Notes under the pieces: model-generated | Told to the model about the DNA's origin: nothing | Databases searched by the model: none | Seen by the model: only the letters and a program-made list of their open reading frames with translations | Position numbers and translations under genes: made by a program | Shown: one piece after another, positions 42,852-53,036 of the stretch | How the letters are laid out: every line of letters begins with the position of its first letter | Position numbering within the stretch: the first letter of the stretch is position 1 | Assembly: GCA_017940005.1 (NCBI GenBank) | Contig: JAGAZO010000017.1 | Coordinates: 186,001-250,000, forward strand | DNA length: 64,000 nt | Reading direction: 5' to 3' | Source of the DNA: Treponema sp. | GTDB taxonomy: Bacteria > Spirochaetota > Spirochaetia > Treponematales > Treponemataceae

Positions 42852-44593
42852 TATTTTACCCTCCAACTGATGCTGACCGTGTCCTTTTTGAACACATCTG
42901 TATTAAAGTCAAACATGAGGTGCGACACAAACAGCGCAGTAAATACAGACGATACAACGCCTATTGCCAAACTCACAGCAAAACCCTGTATTGAACCACT
43001 GCCAAGCTGCGACAAAAATATTGCGGCAATAAATGTAGTGATATTTGAGTCCATAATTGCCAAGAACGCATTCTGAAATCCTGCAGCAATTGCGGCGCTA
43101 CGCCGTTTGTTGTCATACAGTTCTTCCTTTATGCGCTCAAAAATAATGACATTCGCATCGACAGCCATACCTATTGTCAAAATCATACCAGCAATACTCG
43201 AAAGCGTAACTGTCATATTGAATGCAGAAAGCACCGAGAACATGATATACAAATTTAAAATTTGCGCAACGCACGCATTCACGCCAGCACCTTTATAGTA
43301 GATGAGCATAAAAAGCATAATTGTACCAAGTCCAAGCACTACTGCAAAAATGCCCTGCTGAATTGCTTGCTGCCCGAGTGAAGCGCCTATAACTTGCTGA
43401 CTTTCAACAGTGAGCGGCACACTGAGCCATGCAGTTTGCAAAACTTTTTGCAACGTTTGCGCCTCTTCTAATCCAAAACCTGTAATCGCAACGCGGCCGC
43501 CGGTAATCGCATCGTTGATTGTTGCAGCGGAGCGGATTCTGTTGTCATTCACAATGGCAAGGCGCTCTCCAATGTGCGCTCTCGTAAATTCGCCAAAAAT
43601 TGCCGCACCGTCGCCGTCAAGCACAAAATCAACTTCGGGACGATTTGTCAAACTGCTCGATCCAACTTCAGCAGATTTAATGTGCTGCCCATCCAATGCA
43701 ACTTCTTTTTTTACCGCAAGATAGCCGATTCGCTCTTCCAGACCGTAATCGTCATTTTGATACAAACCGAGTACTTCGCAATCATCGGGAATAATTGTAG
43801 GATTCAGCAATTCGCCATCTGCATTGAATGTGCTTGCAGGATTTTGCGCATAGTAGCTATTGAACGCTGATGTGGCATTTTCGTCAACGAGACGGAAATT
43901 GAGAATGCCTTTGCCCATAATGATTGTATTTATTGCATCAGCTTGCGCCGCACCAGGTATTTCGATATAAATACGGTCTTCTCCCTGCTGGCGGATAACT
44001 GGCGACGTTAAACCGAAACGATCTATTCTACTCGTAAGCGAATCAATAGCTTGCTGCATGGCGCCCGACTTAAGCGTTGCAGCAGTTTCTACAGTGTCAG
44101 CACCTTCCTGATTTTTTATTACCGCATCAAGGTCTGCCTTCACGATAATATTCATACCGCCTGATAAATCAAGACCGAGCTTTACAGAGTTTTCATAATA
44201 TTTTTTCGCCTTGAGGATTGTATCGCGGTAATGAGCTTGTATTGCGTCAAGAAATTCTTGTTCATTGTAAAAGGCATTGAGCACGTCGCTTTTTGTAAGC
44301 GGTGCAGGCGCTTTCATACCCATATTTTTATAATTTTTCTTAACAACTTTTTCAAGCCATGCATATGATGCATCCAATGGCGCAGAACCATCTGTACGCG
44401 CGCTTGCAGTAAACTCACGCATATCTTCAGAAGCGCGTACTGTTGCATAATCTTTTATGTTTTGCAACGAGTTGAGCGCAAGCGCCTGCATTTCTTTAGG
44501 CGTTCGATAATACCAGCTTATCGATGGCCATAAAAACAAAAAACAAACAGCCAGTACAGCAAGAAGAATCACAAAACGAGTGCGTTTATTCAT
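42851..44593 (-). CDS. secD: Protein translocase subunit SecD
   Basis: A 580-residue inner-membrane export protein with six helices and a large periplasmic domain. LGLDLSGGMNIIVKAD is the D1 motif, AITGGRVAITGFGLEEAQTL the D4-type segment, and GMILTIGMAVDANVIIFERIKEEL carries the conserved transmembrane Asp of the proton path. It lies 18 bp downstream of yajC and overlaps secF. Confidence 0.93.
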   Translation of the reverse strand: MNKRTRFVILLAVLAVCFLFLWPSISWYYRTPKEMQALALNSLQNIKDYATVRASEDMREFTASARTDGSAPLDASYAWLEKVVKKNYKNMGMKAPAPLTKSDVLNAFYNEQEFLDAIQAHYRDTILKAKKYYENSVKLGLDLSGGMNIIVKADLDAVIKNQEGADTVETAATLKSGAMQQAIDSLTSRIDRFGLTSPVIRQQGEDRIYIEIPGAAQADAINTIIMGKGILNFRLVDENATSAFNSYYAQNPASTFNADGELLNPTIIPDDCEVLGLYQNDDYGLEERIGYLAVKKEVALDGQHIKSAEVGSSSLTNRPEVDFVLDGDGAAIFGEFTRAHIGERLAIVNDNRIRSAATINDAITGGRVAITGFGLEEAQTLQKVLQTAWLSVPLTVESQQVIGASLGQQAIQQGIFAVVLGLGTIMLFMLIYYKGAGVNACVAQILNLYIMFSVLSAFNMTVTLSSIAGMILTIGMAVDANVIIFERIKEELYDNKRRSAAIAAGFQNAFLAIMDSNITTFIAAIFLSQLGSGSIQGFAVSLAIGVVSSVFTALFVSHLMFDFNTDVFKKDTVSISWRVK

Positions 44594-44611
44594 TTTGATT
44601 TCCCCGATTTA

Positions 44612-45022
44612 TTATTTTTTTTCTGATGCGTTTTGGACAGTTTCGTCAGAAGATTTTTTTGCATCTTTTTTGTCTTTTGGCGCTTCAGCAACAGGATTGT
44701 CAACTCCCGCAATGGCGCTTCGAGAAAATTCAAGTTTCGTAGTATCATCTACTTTAACAACAACTGTTTTTTCTTTTACCGAAGCTATAACACCATGAAT
44801 GCCACCGATAGTCACCACTTTATCGCCTTTTTTGAGCGCATCGAGCATACGTTGCGTTTCTTTTTGCTTTTTGTTTTGCGGCCGAATGAGAAAAAAATAA
44901 AAAATTGCGATAAGGACGACCATCATGATTATCGATGATGAGAAACCCGCTGTCGTTGATTGCCCGCCAGTAGCAGACGATGCCGTACCTGCAGCACCCA
45001 TTAAAAACGGAATAAATGACAT
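44612..45022 (-). CDS. yajC: Preprotein translocase subunit YajC
   Basis: A 136-residue protein with one membrane helix (MMVVLIAIFYFFLIRPQNKK, the YajC signature) followed by GDKVVTIGGIHGVIASV. The C-terminal tail is lysine/aspartate-rich and longer than usual. The start at 45022 has GGAAGGA at correct distance; the longer frame lacks one. First gene of yajC-secD-secF. Confidence 0.9.
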   Translation of the reverse strand: MSFIPFLMGAAGTASSATGGQSTTAGFSSSIIMMVVLIAIFYFFLIRPQNKKQKETQRMLDALKKGDKVVTIGGIHGVIASVKEKTVVVKVDDTTKLEFSRSAIAGVDNPVAEAPKDKKDAKKSSDETVQNASEKK

Positions 45023-45166
45023 GGAAATATCCTTCCTGAAATTAATAAAATTTGACAAAATGCCAGTCATTACAGGATAACACAGGAACGGACAACAAGT
45101 CAATACATTCTCTGGGGCAACGACACCCCGCGTGGTTTCTTCGCCCCAGCCCCCACTTCTTCCGCG

Positions 45167-46803
45167 CTATTTGAGCGCGACGCTCGTGCCGTCAAGTACA
45201 GCGTCGTATTTTTCAACATATGCAATTTTTCCGTCAAGGATGCCGAGCCGCACAATCATGCTGTCTGTCGCGCCTGGCATCTCTTCCATGCCGTTGAACA
45301 AAAAATTGCCAAGACTGTACACTATCAAACTGTTGCCGCGCCACACAATCGGTTGGAGCACGTGCGGGTGGCTTCCAAATACAACATCTGCCCCTGCGTC
45401 GCAAAACGATTCGTACAGCTCGCGCTGCGCTTTTGTCGGCGCAAAGCGATACTCCTCGCCGCCGTGCACATTCACAATGACAAAATTGCCAGCAGCTTTT
45501 TCCTGCGCAATGCGCGTCAAAAGCTCATCGCTCTGCCACAAAATGCCCGCGCGCGTTTCTGTCGCAGTCGCAGCTGTCCTGCCGTTAAAGCCAGAACGCT
45601 CAACAGGATATGCGCCGCATGAAATAATCGCAAACGTCGTGCCGCCAATCGCAGTATGATAAAACTGTTTCGCTTCATCTGCATTATACCCCGCGCCGCT
45701 TGTTGGAATGTCGTACTTGCGCAATGCTGCAAGCGTGTCTTTAAATCCTGCCTCGCCGTAATCGTAGCAGTGATTGTTCGCCTGCATAAGATACGTGAAT
45801 CCTGCCTGCTTTAAAAACGGCAGCACTGCTTCTTTGAATTAAACGTATACGTTTTTGTCGCGTTGTTCCATGAATCTGTCACAACGCCTTCAAGGTTTCC
45901 GATTGTGATGTCGTTTTTTTGCAGCACGGGAAGTGTCGTGCCGAACACTTTTGCAAGTCCGTCTTTTTGCCGTATTAAAATGTCTTCAATGCCGCGCGCC
46001 ACCATTATGTCGCCGACGCTTGCAACAAAGACAGGCGCATCAATTCGTGTAGGCGCATTGCGGCGTACACGCGCATTGCTTTGTACGATGACATCGCTTT
46101 GCAACAGCTTGTCGCCTGTAGTAAACTCGTCGTCTGCAAACAGCGCACCATTAGTTTTTGCGATGCGTTCTCCAAATGCCGCCTCACACCACGCGTGCAC
46201 GTCGTCTGCAATTTTCTCTGCATACACTGCGCACACAGCATATGTTGTCTGATAAAGCGCATAGCCGTCCTCGCCCGCGTACACGCCTTCAACAGGGAGC
46301 GCACGGCTCCCTTCAGGAATTGAGTGCGCATCTGCAAATGAAATGCTTACGCTAGGAGAAAGCACTGAATTCGTCTTTGCGCCCTCGTTCTCAAAATCTG
46401 CTTTTACTGTAGGCAAAATCGCTTTAGTGGCGAGCGCATAATATGTTTCGTTTGCATGACGTGCGCTTGCAACAAGCGGCAGTTCTGTCTTAACAAAAAT
46501 GCGCGCGGCAGTCACGTGAATTGCACCGAAAAAATGCACTGCGACAGAATCAGTCTCTCGCATGAATGCAAACGCATATTTTTTTGATGCATGTGCTTCT
46601 TTAATTCGCGCCTCGTACTGCTCATACAGCTCGTCGCAGACACGCACGCAGTAGCGCACAGGACGGAATGCGCGAAGCACGAGGACGAGCAGCACAATGA
46701 CCGCACATGCTGCGACTGACAGCAGCACAGTTTTCGCGCTCGAATCTTTTTGCATAAGTTTTTTAACACATGCGTTGTTTTTTATATTTTGTATCATATG
46801 CAT
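45167..46803 (-). pseudogene. CapA-type (poly-gamma-glutamate synthesis / metallophosphatase-like) protein, frameshifted
   Basis: Two abutting frames form one membrane-anchored CapA-family protein of about 545 residues. The first part (46803 to about 45840) has an N-terminal helix and FVASVGDIMVARGIEDIL and ITIGNLEGVVTDSW, the family's metal-binding starts. The second (from about 45845) continues with YLMQANNHCYDYGEAGFKDT and NVHGGEEYRF. The join reads TTT-AAT-TCA where one more T gives the natural FNFKEAVLPFL, so a single base is missing near 45,840. It may be a real mutation or a sequencing error; the rest is well preserved. The ATG overlaps the stop of the TPR lipoprotein gene. Confidence 0.75.
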
Positions 46804-48563
46804 TACTTTATAAGCTCCGAAAGCTCGTCGTTGCGGCGACGCATTGCAGTGTTATTTGGATTGAGCGCAACAACTTGCCGAAGATAGTACTGTGCACGTC
46901 GATAATCGCTTCTTGCATAATAAATTTCGTACAAGCGAAAAAGCGCATCGCTGTTGCGCGGGTTTGCAATAAGGCTTGAACGCAAATCAGCAAGCGACTC
47001 TTCCTGTGTTGCAACGAGAAAACTGCGTTGATAGTAAAAAAAACTTTTCATATAAGAGTTTGCTTGACCCAGTTGCGCATTGATAAGTGAACGAGCTTGC
47101 GCCGTTCTACCTGTGCGTACGAGCACGAGTACATAAGACTGAAGCACATCTTCATCGTCGGGGCTTGCAGCATACAGCGGTGCAATCAAATTCCATGCTT
47201 CATCGTTCCGCTTTGTTTCAAGGCAAATACGTATGTGCGTAAAAATATCGATACTAGAATTGCTCTGACGCATAAGCGCCTTGCTCGACGTATATGCGCT
47301 TTCCCAACTGCCGTTCTGCATCATTCCTTCTATTTCGTAACGGCGCGCTTCGTTGTTTTCCGCATCAATGGCAAGAACAGCCTGCGCAAATTCTTCTGAC
47401 GTTTTTCCTGCGAGCGGCGCACCTGTAGCAGAAGAAAGGCGCGCGGCAAAGAGCAACACCTCAATATCGTTTGGATAACGGGCAAGCGCGTTTTCTATAG
47501 TTGCAACGGCAGCATTCACATTTTTACTCCAGTCGTTTTGAACATGCGCGCGCAGCAACAAATAATCGCGAGATGTAGTATCCTGCCGTGAATACACATC
47601 GAGCAATGACACAGCACGGATATAATCGCCCTTTTCCGCCAAGATGCGCGCACGGAATAACACATACTCCAAATCGTTCGGGGTTTGCTGCAATACGCGC
47701 GCTACATACTCTTCAGCAGCAGAAAAATTATTAAGCGCAAAAGAAGTTTCAGCACATAATTTCAACACGCGTATATTGTTTGGATAGCGCGAATGCAACG
47801 CGTCTGCGATGGTGAACGCTTCGCTCATGCGATTAAGCGCTTTGAGGCAACTTGCATGAGCAAACGAAGTCTCAAGCGTAGCTGGAGAAGACTGCACCGC
47901 TTGCACAAAATAGGCAAGCGCTTCTTCTGCGCGGTCAGTTTTTTGATACAACAATCCGAGTAAATAATTTGCAAGCGTAGACTGCGGGCGAATCGAGCGC
48001 CCTGCAAGCAGCGCTTGCTCCGCAGGCACAGCATAACTGGATACAGTACTGTCATTGATAACAACGAGCGACGGCAGCACGAGTGTAAAAAAATCAACAT
48101 TGCCAGTACTCAAATCGTAAATGCCTTTGCGCACGGAATCTATTGCGCCTAGATACGGCGTTTCCTCTGTCACGGTAGGAGTGTCCCATTCAACACGTTC
48201 TGACGGCCACGCTATTCTCATAACGTCTGCAAGCAATGAAAGCAGTACTTTTTCCGTCTCAGTATAATTGAGTTCAGGTTTTCGCAAAAGTGACACCGCT
48301 AATCGAATTGATTCAGGGGAACCGTTTTCCGCTGCTTCCATGATAGCTGAATCAATACGCGAAAAATACGTGCGGGTAGTTCTTTTAGGTATAGCAATAG
48401 CAATTGATGTACCGCCAAGCGAAGTTGTTGCATCAGTCGATTTAGCTGCTGCCTCACGTGCAGCTGTTTTGCCTGTAGATGCACATGAACCGCAAGCAAA
48501 AAGTACAAACAGCAAAACTATGAGAAACATTGAATATGCACGGAGCTTTTTGAACACACGCAC
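46803..48563 (-). CDS. TPR-repeat lipoprotein
   Basis: A 586-residue exported protein. The N-terminus has a basic start, a hydrophobic segment and a Cys in LFACGSCAS, so lipid anchoring is likely. From about residue 190 to the end it is built of tetratricopeptide helices (ANYLLGLLYQKTDRAEEALAYF, LFRLYEIYYARSDYRRAQYY), ending with a conserved-looking VVALNPNNTAMRRRNDEL. Scaffold or envelope-assembly role likely. It probably starts at GTG 48563 (AAGG upstream), or at ATG 48530. It lies 6 bp after the membrane-protein gene and overlaps capA. Confidence 0.75.
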   Translation of the reverse strand: MRVFKKLRAYSMFLIVLLFVLFACGSCASTGKTAAREAAAKSTDATTSLGGTSIAIAIPKRTTRTYFSRIDSAIMEAAENGSPESIRLAVSLLRKPELNYTETEKVLLSLLADVMRIAWPSERVEWDTPTVTEETPYLGAIDSVRKGIYDLSTGNVDFFTLVLPSLVVINDSTVSSYAVPAEQALLAGRSIRPQSTLANYLLGLLYQKTDRAEEALAYFVQAVQSSPATLETSFAHASCLKALNRMSEAFTIADALHSRYPNNIRVLKLCAETSFALNNFSAAEEYVARVLQQTPNDLEYVLFRARILAEKGDYIRAVSLLDVYSRQDTTSRDYLLLRAHVQNDWSKNVNAAVATIENALARYPNDIEVLLFAARLSSATGAPLAGKTSEEFAQAVLAIDAENNEARRYEIEGMMQNGSWESAYTSSKALMRQSNSSIDIFTHIRICLETKRNDEAWNLIAPLYAASPDDEDVLQSYVLVLVRTGRTAQARSLINAQLGQANSYMKSFFYYQRSFLVATQEESLADLRSSLIANPRNSDALFRLYEIYYARSDYRRAQYYLRQVVALNPNNTAMRRRNDELSELIK

Positions 48564-48569
48564 AGATTA

Positions 48570-49163
48570 TTACCTTTGCTCAAAAATATCATCGTCTATT
48601 TCATCAACTTCGTCTTCAACATAAAACTGATGATATTTCTGTTGCAATAAAAACAGTATGACCATGAACGCACCGCATGCGATAAGTCCAAATGGTCCAA
48701 AAATGAGAATAAAACTTTTAAATGACACATGGACTACATGGAATGAAAAAAGTAAAAATAAAAATCCCAGCAACGCAAGAGAAACAGACGGAAACACATA
48801 CGCCACAAGCATTTTGCGTTTTCCATAATAACTGGAGACGAATAGCGCAATTGCTGCAAACACAACTATTGACGGCCACCATTCTTTCATCGTATACGAA
48901 ATAACGTCATTAACGACGAGCGCACAAAAAATGCCACACAAGCTGAAAAATAGGCCGAAAAAAAGATGATAGGCATTGCGTGTAAAAGCCATAGTAAAAA
49001 ACAAAAACACGGCTCCACAAAACATGCAGACAATCGGCCACAACACCATAACAATGCTGTCAGCAATATTGTATGATAGCGTGAATAAAAGAAACCCCGC
49101 TATAATCAAAACCATGCCGAGTGCAAGAATCATATCATAGAAACGCAAACTATATTTTCTCAT
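48570..49163 (-). CDS. Membrane protein, six predicted helices
   Basis: A 197-residue integral membrane protein with six hydrophobic helices and an acidic, disordered end (YVEDEVDEIDDDIFEQ). I recognise no family. AAGGTG precedes the ATG. It heads a minus-strand unit with the TPR lipoprotein and capA; its start region is divergent from the plus-strand envelope genes. Confidence 0.65.
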   Translation of the reverse strand: MRKYSLRFYDMILALGMVLIIAGFLLFTLSYNIADSIVMVLWPIVCMFCGAVFLFFTMAFTRNAYHLFFGLFFSLCGIFCALVVNDVISYTMKEWWPSIVVFAAIALFVSSYYGKRKMLVAYVFPSVSLALLGFLFLLFSFHVVHVSFKSFILIFGPFGLIACGAFMVILFLLQQKYHQFYVEDEVDEIDDDIFEQR

Positions 49164-49195
49164 TGCACCTTATAGAATACACTTTAAACACCGTC

Positions 49196-49225
49196 TTGCC
49201 AATAACTCCCTGTCCATGTTACAGT
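49196..49225 (+). promoter_or_regulatory. Promoter for the 49233 lipoprotein gene, leaderless arrangement
   Basis: TTGCCA (49196-49201), 18 bp, TACAGT (49220-49225) with TGT before the -10. The hexamer ends 7 nt before the ATG and no Shine-Dalgarno is present. Confidence 0.55.
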
Positions 49226-49232
49226 AAAAAAC

Positions 49233-50276
49233 ATGGCAAAACACATTGCTTTTTTGACACTTGCACTCTTTTTCGCTACTGTCTCAACTTCCTGCACAAT
49301 GCATGGTACAACGACACAATCAATAGAAAAAGAGCAGCAACAACTCAAAGCGCTTCTCAAAAATGAAACACGTAATTCGGGCAGTCGATACGCAATTGTA
49401 AATCAAATTGCAAATAATATGCTCACGATGCACGATTATCAATCCGCTATTCTCTTTCTCACCGATTGGGTACAAAAGCATCCCAGCGATGCATATAATT
49501 CCTATTGGCTGCTCATGACTGCATATGCGTATCTTTCCATAAATGCAGAACCGTTTGCAGAATATTATTTTGACCGCATATTTCGCCAATATCCCGACTT
49601 ACTTGTCAAAGGGCAATCTGTACATTTTTTATGCTTACGCAACCTTATCCAAATCAGCAAAGTTCCGTCAAAACGCATAAAATATTTCAATGAAATAATA
49701 AATCGTTTTCCATCTGACGTAAGTACGACAGAATTATATTTGCGCCGCGCCCTTGAATATGAAAAAGACAATGATTGGGAACCAGCTCTTCGTTCATTTG
49801 CGTTATTTCTTGCACAACCAGATGCTTCTACAATCCAAATCGCAGGAGAACCGAACGCATACAATGAAGCGCGGCAACTCGTTGATTTTAATAATTCTTC
49901 AAAAGACTGGACGTTTGAAACACTTGAATCACTTGAACGTTCTGTAAAATCAGCAATACGGAATTATGACTGGCGTGCGCTCGACAGCTATCGCGCAAAA
50001 ATTAATTTCTTTTACATGTCGTGGAATCAAGATGCAACAGACCCGAATTCACAGCAGGAATTTTCAATGCGTCTTTATATGCGGGGACAACCAATTTCAT
50101 ATAGCGACAAACTTGAAATGGGCACAACGCCTAACGAAGCATATCTGCGCACGCGTGGTTGGAGTCAATATGCGCCGGTGTGGTATTTCTATTTTCGCAG
50201 GGTAAACTTCCCTATTGACCAAGCGATACACAGCACGTGGGAATGGGCAGGCATTTACATAGGTGAACGGCTGTGA
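49233..50276 (+). CDS. TPR-like lipoprotein
   Basis: A 347-residue protein with a signal peptide ending in a lipobox (VSTSC, Cys21). The body has helical repeats (YQSAILFLTDWVQKHPSDAYN, FAEYYFDRIFRQYPDLL, RRALEYEKDNDWEPALRSFALF), as in TPR/BamD-like lipoproteins. The last 100 residues are Trp/Tyr-rich. It overlaps the start of the lytic transglycosylase gene by 4 bp (GTGA), so both probably act in cell-wall maintenance. Confidence 0.7.
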   Translation: MAKHIAFLTLALFFATVSTSCTMHGTTTQSIEKEQQQLKALLKNETRNSGSRYAIVNQIANNMLTMHDYQSAILFLTDWVQKHPSDAYNSYWLLMTAYAYLSINAEPFAEYYFDRIFRQYPDLLVKGQSVHFLCLRNLIQISKVPSKRIKYFNEIINRFPSDVSTTELYLRRALEYEKDNDWEPALRSFALFLAQPDASTIQIAGEPNAYNEARQLVDFNNSSKDWTFETLESLERSVKSAIRNYDWRALDSYRAKINFFYMSWNQDATDPNSQQEFSMRLYMRGQPISYSDKLEMGTTPNEAYLRTRGWSQYAPVWYFYFRRVNFPIDQAIHSTWEWAGIYIGERL

Positions 50277-51490
50277 CAAAGCTGCAGCGGCTTATGTGCG
50301 TCGCACTTGCATGCGCTACATGCACCTCGTATATTTTTTCCGATGAGCATGAAAAAATCGATGCAATCTCACAAAACGCGCAAACACATGTAGAGCCCAT
50401 ACGTGAACAGCCGCTGCAAAATAACACAGATTCACGCAGTGAACTTGACACTGCTGCAATACAAAGCGCTGAAACAGTTGTACCAATATTGCCAAACAGC
50501 GAAATGCCGCTTCCCATCAAATATGAGCAGCTCGACATACCGGGTGCAGAGCATGCACTTGTTGAACGCTTCCGCGAATATTATCTTTCGGAACGTGCGC
50601 TCAAATGGCTGCATCAAGTGCTTGAAGATGGAGAACAGTTGCGCTTGTATGTGCGCAGAAAACTCAAAGAACAAAACATGCCGTCAACGCTTGAATATCT
50701 TCCCGTTGTTGAATCAAATTACAGCACAACGGCGCGCTCAAAAAGCGGGGCTACAGGGCTTTGGCAGTTTATGGCAAACAGCACGCATCCGTATCTCATG
50801 CACACCGATTTCGTAGACGAGCGACTTGATCCGTGGAGAGCAACAGAAGCAGCACTTTCTAAACTTCAAGAGAATTTCAATATATTCCACGATTGGCCGC
50901 TCGCGATTGCAGCGTACAACTGTGGAACAGGCGCAATGTCTCGCATATTAGCAAAAAATCCAGGCAAAGATTTTTGGTACCTCGCAGCAAATGGTTTACT
51001 CAGAACAGAAACTGCGCAATACGTGCCAAAACTGCTTGCAATCGCCGATGTCGCCGAAAATAGCGCGTACTATGCTGTTACACTTCCTTCTGCAAAAAAT
51101 GAAAACGGCAACGACACAAATCCGCGCGCAGGATATTTTGACTACGTTGAAGTCAATGGCGCTATCTCTATCAAGCGTTTGGCGCATGAGCTCCGCATTG
51201 ATGAAGATACATTGCTCTGGCTTAATTCTGCACTCATCAAGGGCATTACGCCGCCAACAGGCTCGTGGAAAATACGGGTGCCTGAAGGAATGGCGCAAGC
51301 TGCGCGTGTTGCATTGACAGCAGTCGAACCGTATCGTTTTCAAACGCGTTATGCAGTTTCTGTCGGTGATTCGCTTTGGTCAATCGCAAAAAAATTTGAC
51401 ACGACAGTCGCTGCTCTCTGCGAGGTAAACGACATACGGGAAAATGCCATTTTGCAGATTGGAAAAATTCTCTACATACCTGCAAAATAA
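50273..51490 (+). CDS. mltD: Membrane-bound lytic murein transglycosylase D-like (SLT + LysM)
   Basis: A 405-residue exported peptidoglycan lytic transglycosylase. The signal peptide spans residues 1-23; the SLT domain carries catalytic Glu147 in LPVVESNYSTTARSKSGATG, LWQFM, and LAIAAYNCGTGAM. One C-terminal LysM repeat (RYAVSVGDSLWSIAKKFDTT...LYIPAK) binds glycan. It starts with GTG overlapping the preceding lipoprotein stop, and an OmpA-domain gene follows. Confidence 0.88.
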   Translation: MTKLQRLMCVALACATCTSYIFSDEHEKIDAISQNAQTHVEPIREQPLQNNTDSRSELDTAAIQSAETVVPILPNSEMPLPIKYEQLDIPGAEHALVERFREYYLSERALKWLHQVLEDGEQLRLYVRRKLKEQNMPSTLEYLPVVESNYSTTARSKSGATGLWQFMANSTHPYLMHTDFVDERLDPWRATEAALSKLQENFNIFHDWPLAIAAYNCGTGAMSRILAKNPGKDFWYLAANGLLRTETAQYVPKLLAIADVAENSAYYAVTLPSAKNENGNDTNPRAGYFDYVEVNGAISIKRLAHELRIDEDTLLWLNSALIKGITPPTGSWKIRVPEGMAQAARVALTAVEPYRFQTRYAVSVGDSLWSIAKKFDTTVAALCEVNDIRENAILQIGKILYIPAK

Positions 51491-51544
51491 GCCGATAATA
51501 GACACGTATCGATATATTCAAAGATACCGCTAAAAAGGCAAGGA

Positions 51545-52957
51545 ATGGATATGCACAAATTAATTCATAGCGCGGCATGCGTCTTATTCTTCTCGACAAC
51601 GCTCTTTGCGCAACACAGCACTATGACTTCAACGAGCAGCATTGACTGGGCAAAACAGCAATTCATTTCTCACGTTACGCTCGACACCGAAAAAGCGGGC
51701 ATCATCATGCCGTCAGGAAGAAATGCTGCATCAGAAATGATGCACATCAAAATGCCTATTTTAATGAAAGACCCGCTATTTTCGCTCTGCATTGACAATT
51801 CTCATCAGCTTGGCGACTTAATTGCTGACAACACGCTCACGCTCAAGCAAATCACCGATATTATAAATACAGGAAAAATAACGCCCGCAGTTTTCAAAAA
51901 CGGCACGATGACAATGGAATTGACAAATAAAATCAATATAAACAATATAGGCCGCCTTCTTGTACGGCAAAAAAATCCATACGTGCCAAGAGAACCTATA
52001 GAATCCATTTCATCGCGTGCATACAGCGGCATTGTCATCGATGCGCGCGGAAATCTGCCCGTACAAGGAGAATATGTCGAGAGCGCAGTGTCACCGTGTT
52101 TTTTTCCAAAAGTATGGAATGAAAATATGGATGTCGTCTATGAGCGCGACATGATAGAATTTAACACTGCACAAAAAAATGGTATTGTGCTCTACAGCGC
52201 CACAGACAATTTTAACGCATACAGCAACAGAATAGGACACGACCCGCTGTATATAAGAGCAAGCAAAGTGTATGGGCGCAACAGGACAGATCCTGTCATC
52301 AGTACGTCCGATGCATTGCGTATCCTTACCGTTGCTGAAAATCGCATGCTTTTGCAACAGGGCAAAGTTGTCATTCTGCTCGACGAAGACAACATCACTG
52401 GAAACATAGCCATTCCCAAAAAAGACAGCGCATATTATGCTTCGTACAATACAATACGTCGTGAACTTGCAGAAAAAAAACCTGATGAGATTTCCCGTGA
52501 TGATGATATTTTTCCCAATAACAACGTTTCCCCGTCAAACGACAAGCCATACATTAACGTAAACGATGGACCGAATGGCATAACCATTCTCATGGAAAAT
52601 CTAAAATTTCTTCCCGACTCTTCAGAACTGCTTCCATCAGAACAAGAACGCATTACGCGCATTGCAAACAGCCTTAAAGAAATTGTGAAAAACAATGAAT
52701 ATACGATTTTAGTTGAAGGACACACAGCCGATGTTGGAAAGCCGCAAGGACAGATGAATCTATCGATTGAACGTACGCGCACAATTATGAATGCGCTCAT
52801 CAACGAAGGTATACCATCGACACTTTTTACGTACAGAGGATACGGTGGCACAATGCCAGCCGCTTCAAACGATACGGAAGAAGGCAGAAAGCAAAACAGG
52901 CGCGTCATCATCACAGTAAGACCAAAAGCAATAACATACGTACAGTATGAGCAGTGA
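51545..52957 (+). CDS. OmpA-domain outer-membrane/peptidoglycan-binding protein
   Basis: A 470-residue protein with a signal peptide (ending near LFAQHS) and a C-terminal OmpA-like domain: FLPDSSELLPSEQERI, VEGHTADVGK and NLSIERTRTIMNALI with the peptidoglycan-binding Asp and Arg. The preceding 330 residues have no familiar barrel pattern and may be a treponemal periplasmic module. AAGGCAAGGA precedes the first ATG. It follows mltD on the same strand and probably tethers the outer membrane to the cell wall. Confidence 0.8.
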   Translation: MDMHKLIHSAACVLFFSTTLFAQHSTMTSTSSIDWAKQQFISHVTLDTEKAGIIMPSGRNAASEMMHIKMPILMKDPLFSLCIDNSHQLGDLIADNTLTLKQITDIINTGKITPAVFKNGTMTMELTNKININNIGRLLVRQKNPYVPREPIESISSRAYSGIVIDARGNLPVQGEYVESAVSPCFFPKVWNENMDVVYERDMIEFNTAQKNGIVLYSATDNFNAYSNRIGHDPLYIRASKVYGRNRTDPVISTSDALRILTVAENRMLLQQGKVVILLDEDNITGNIAIPKKDSAYYASYNTIRRELAEKKPDEISRDDDIFPNNNVSPSNDKPYINVNDGPNGITILMENLKFLPDSSELLPSEQERITRIANSLKEIVKNNEYTILVEGHTADVGKPQGQMNLSIERTRTIMNALINEGIPSTLFTYRGYGGTMPAASNDTEEGRKQNRRVIITVRPKAITYVQYEQ

Positions 52958-53036
52958 TAATCCATGCCGTAAAAACTGTACAGATACGGCAAAGCGATAA
53001 AAGTACCACAAACATATCAAGCGAGGGAATGAAAAA

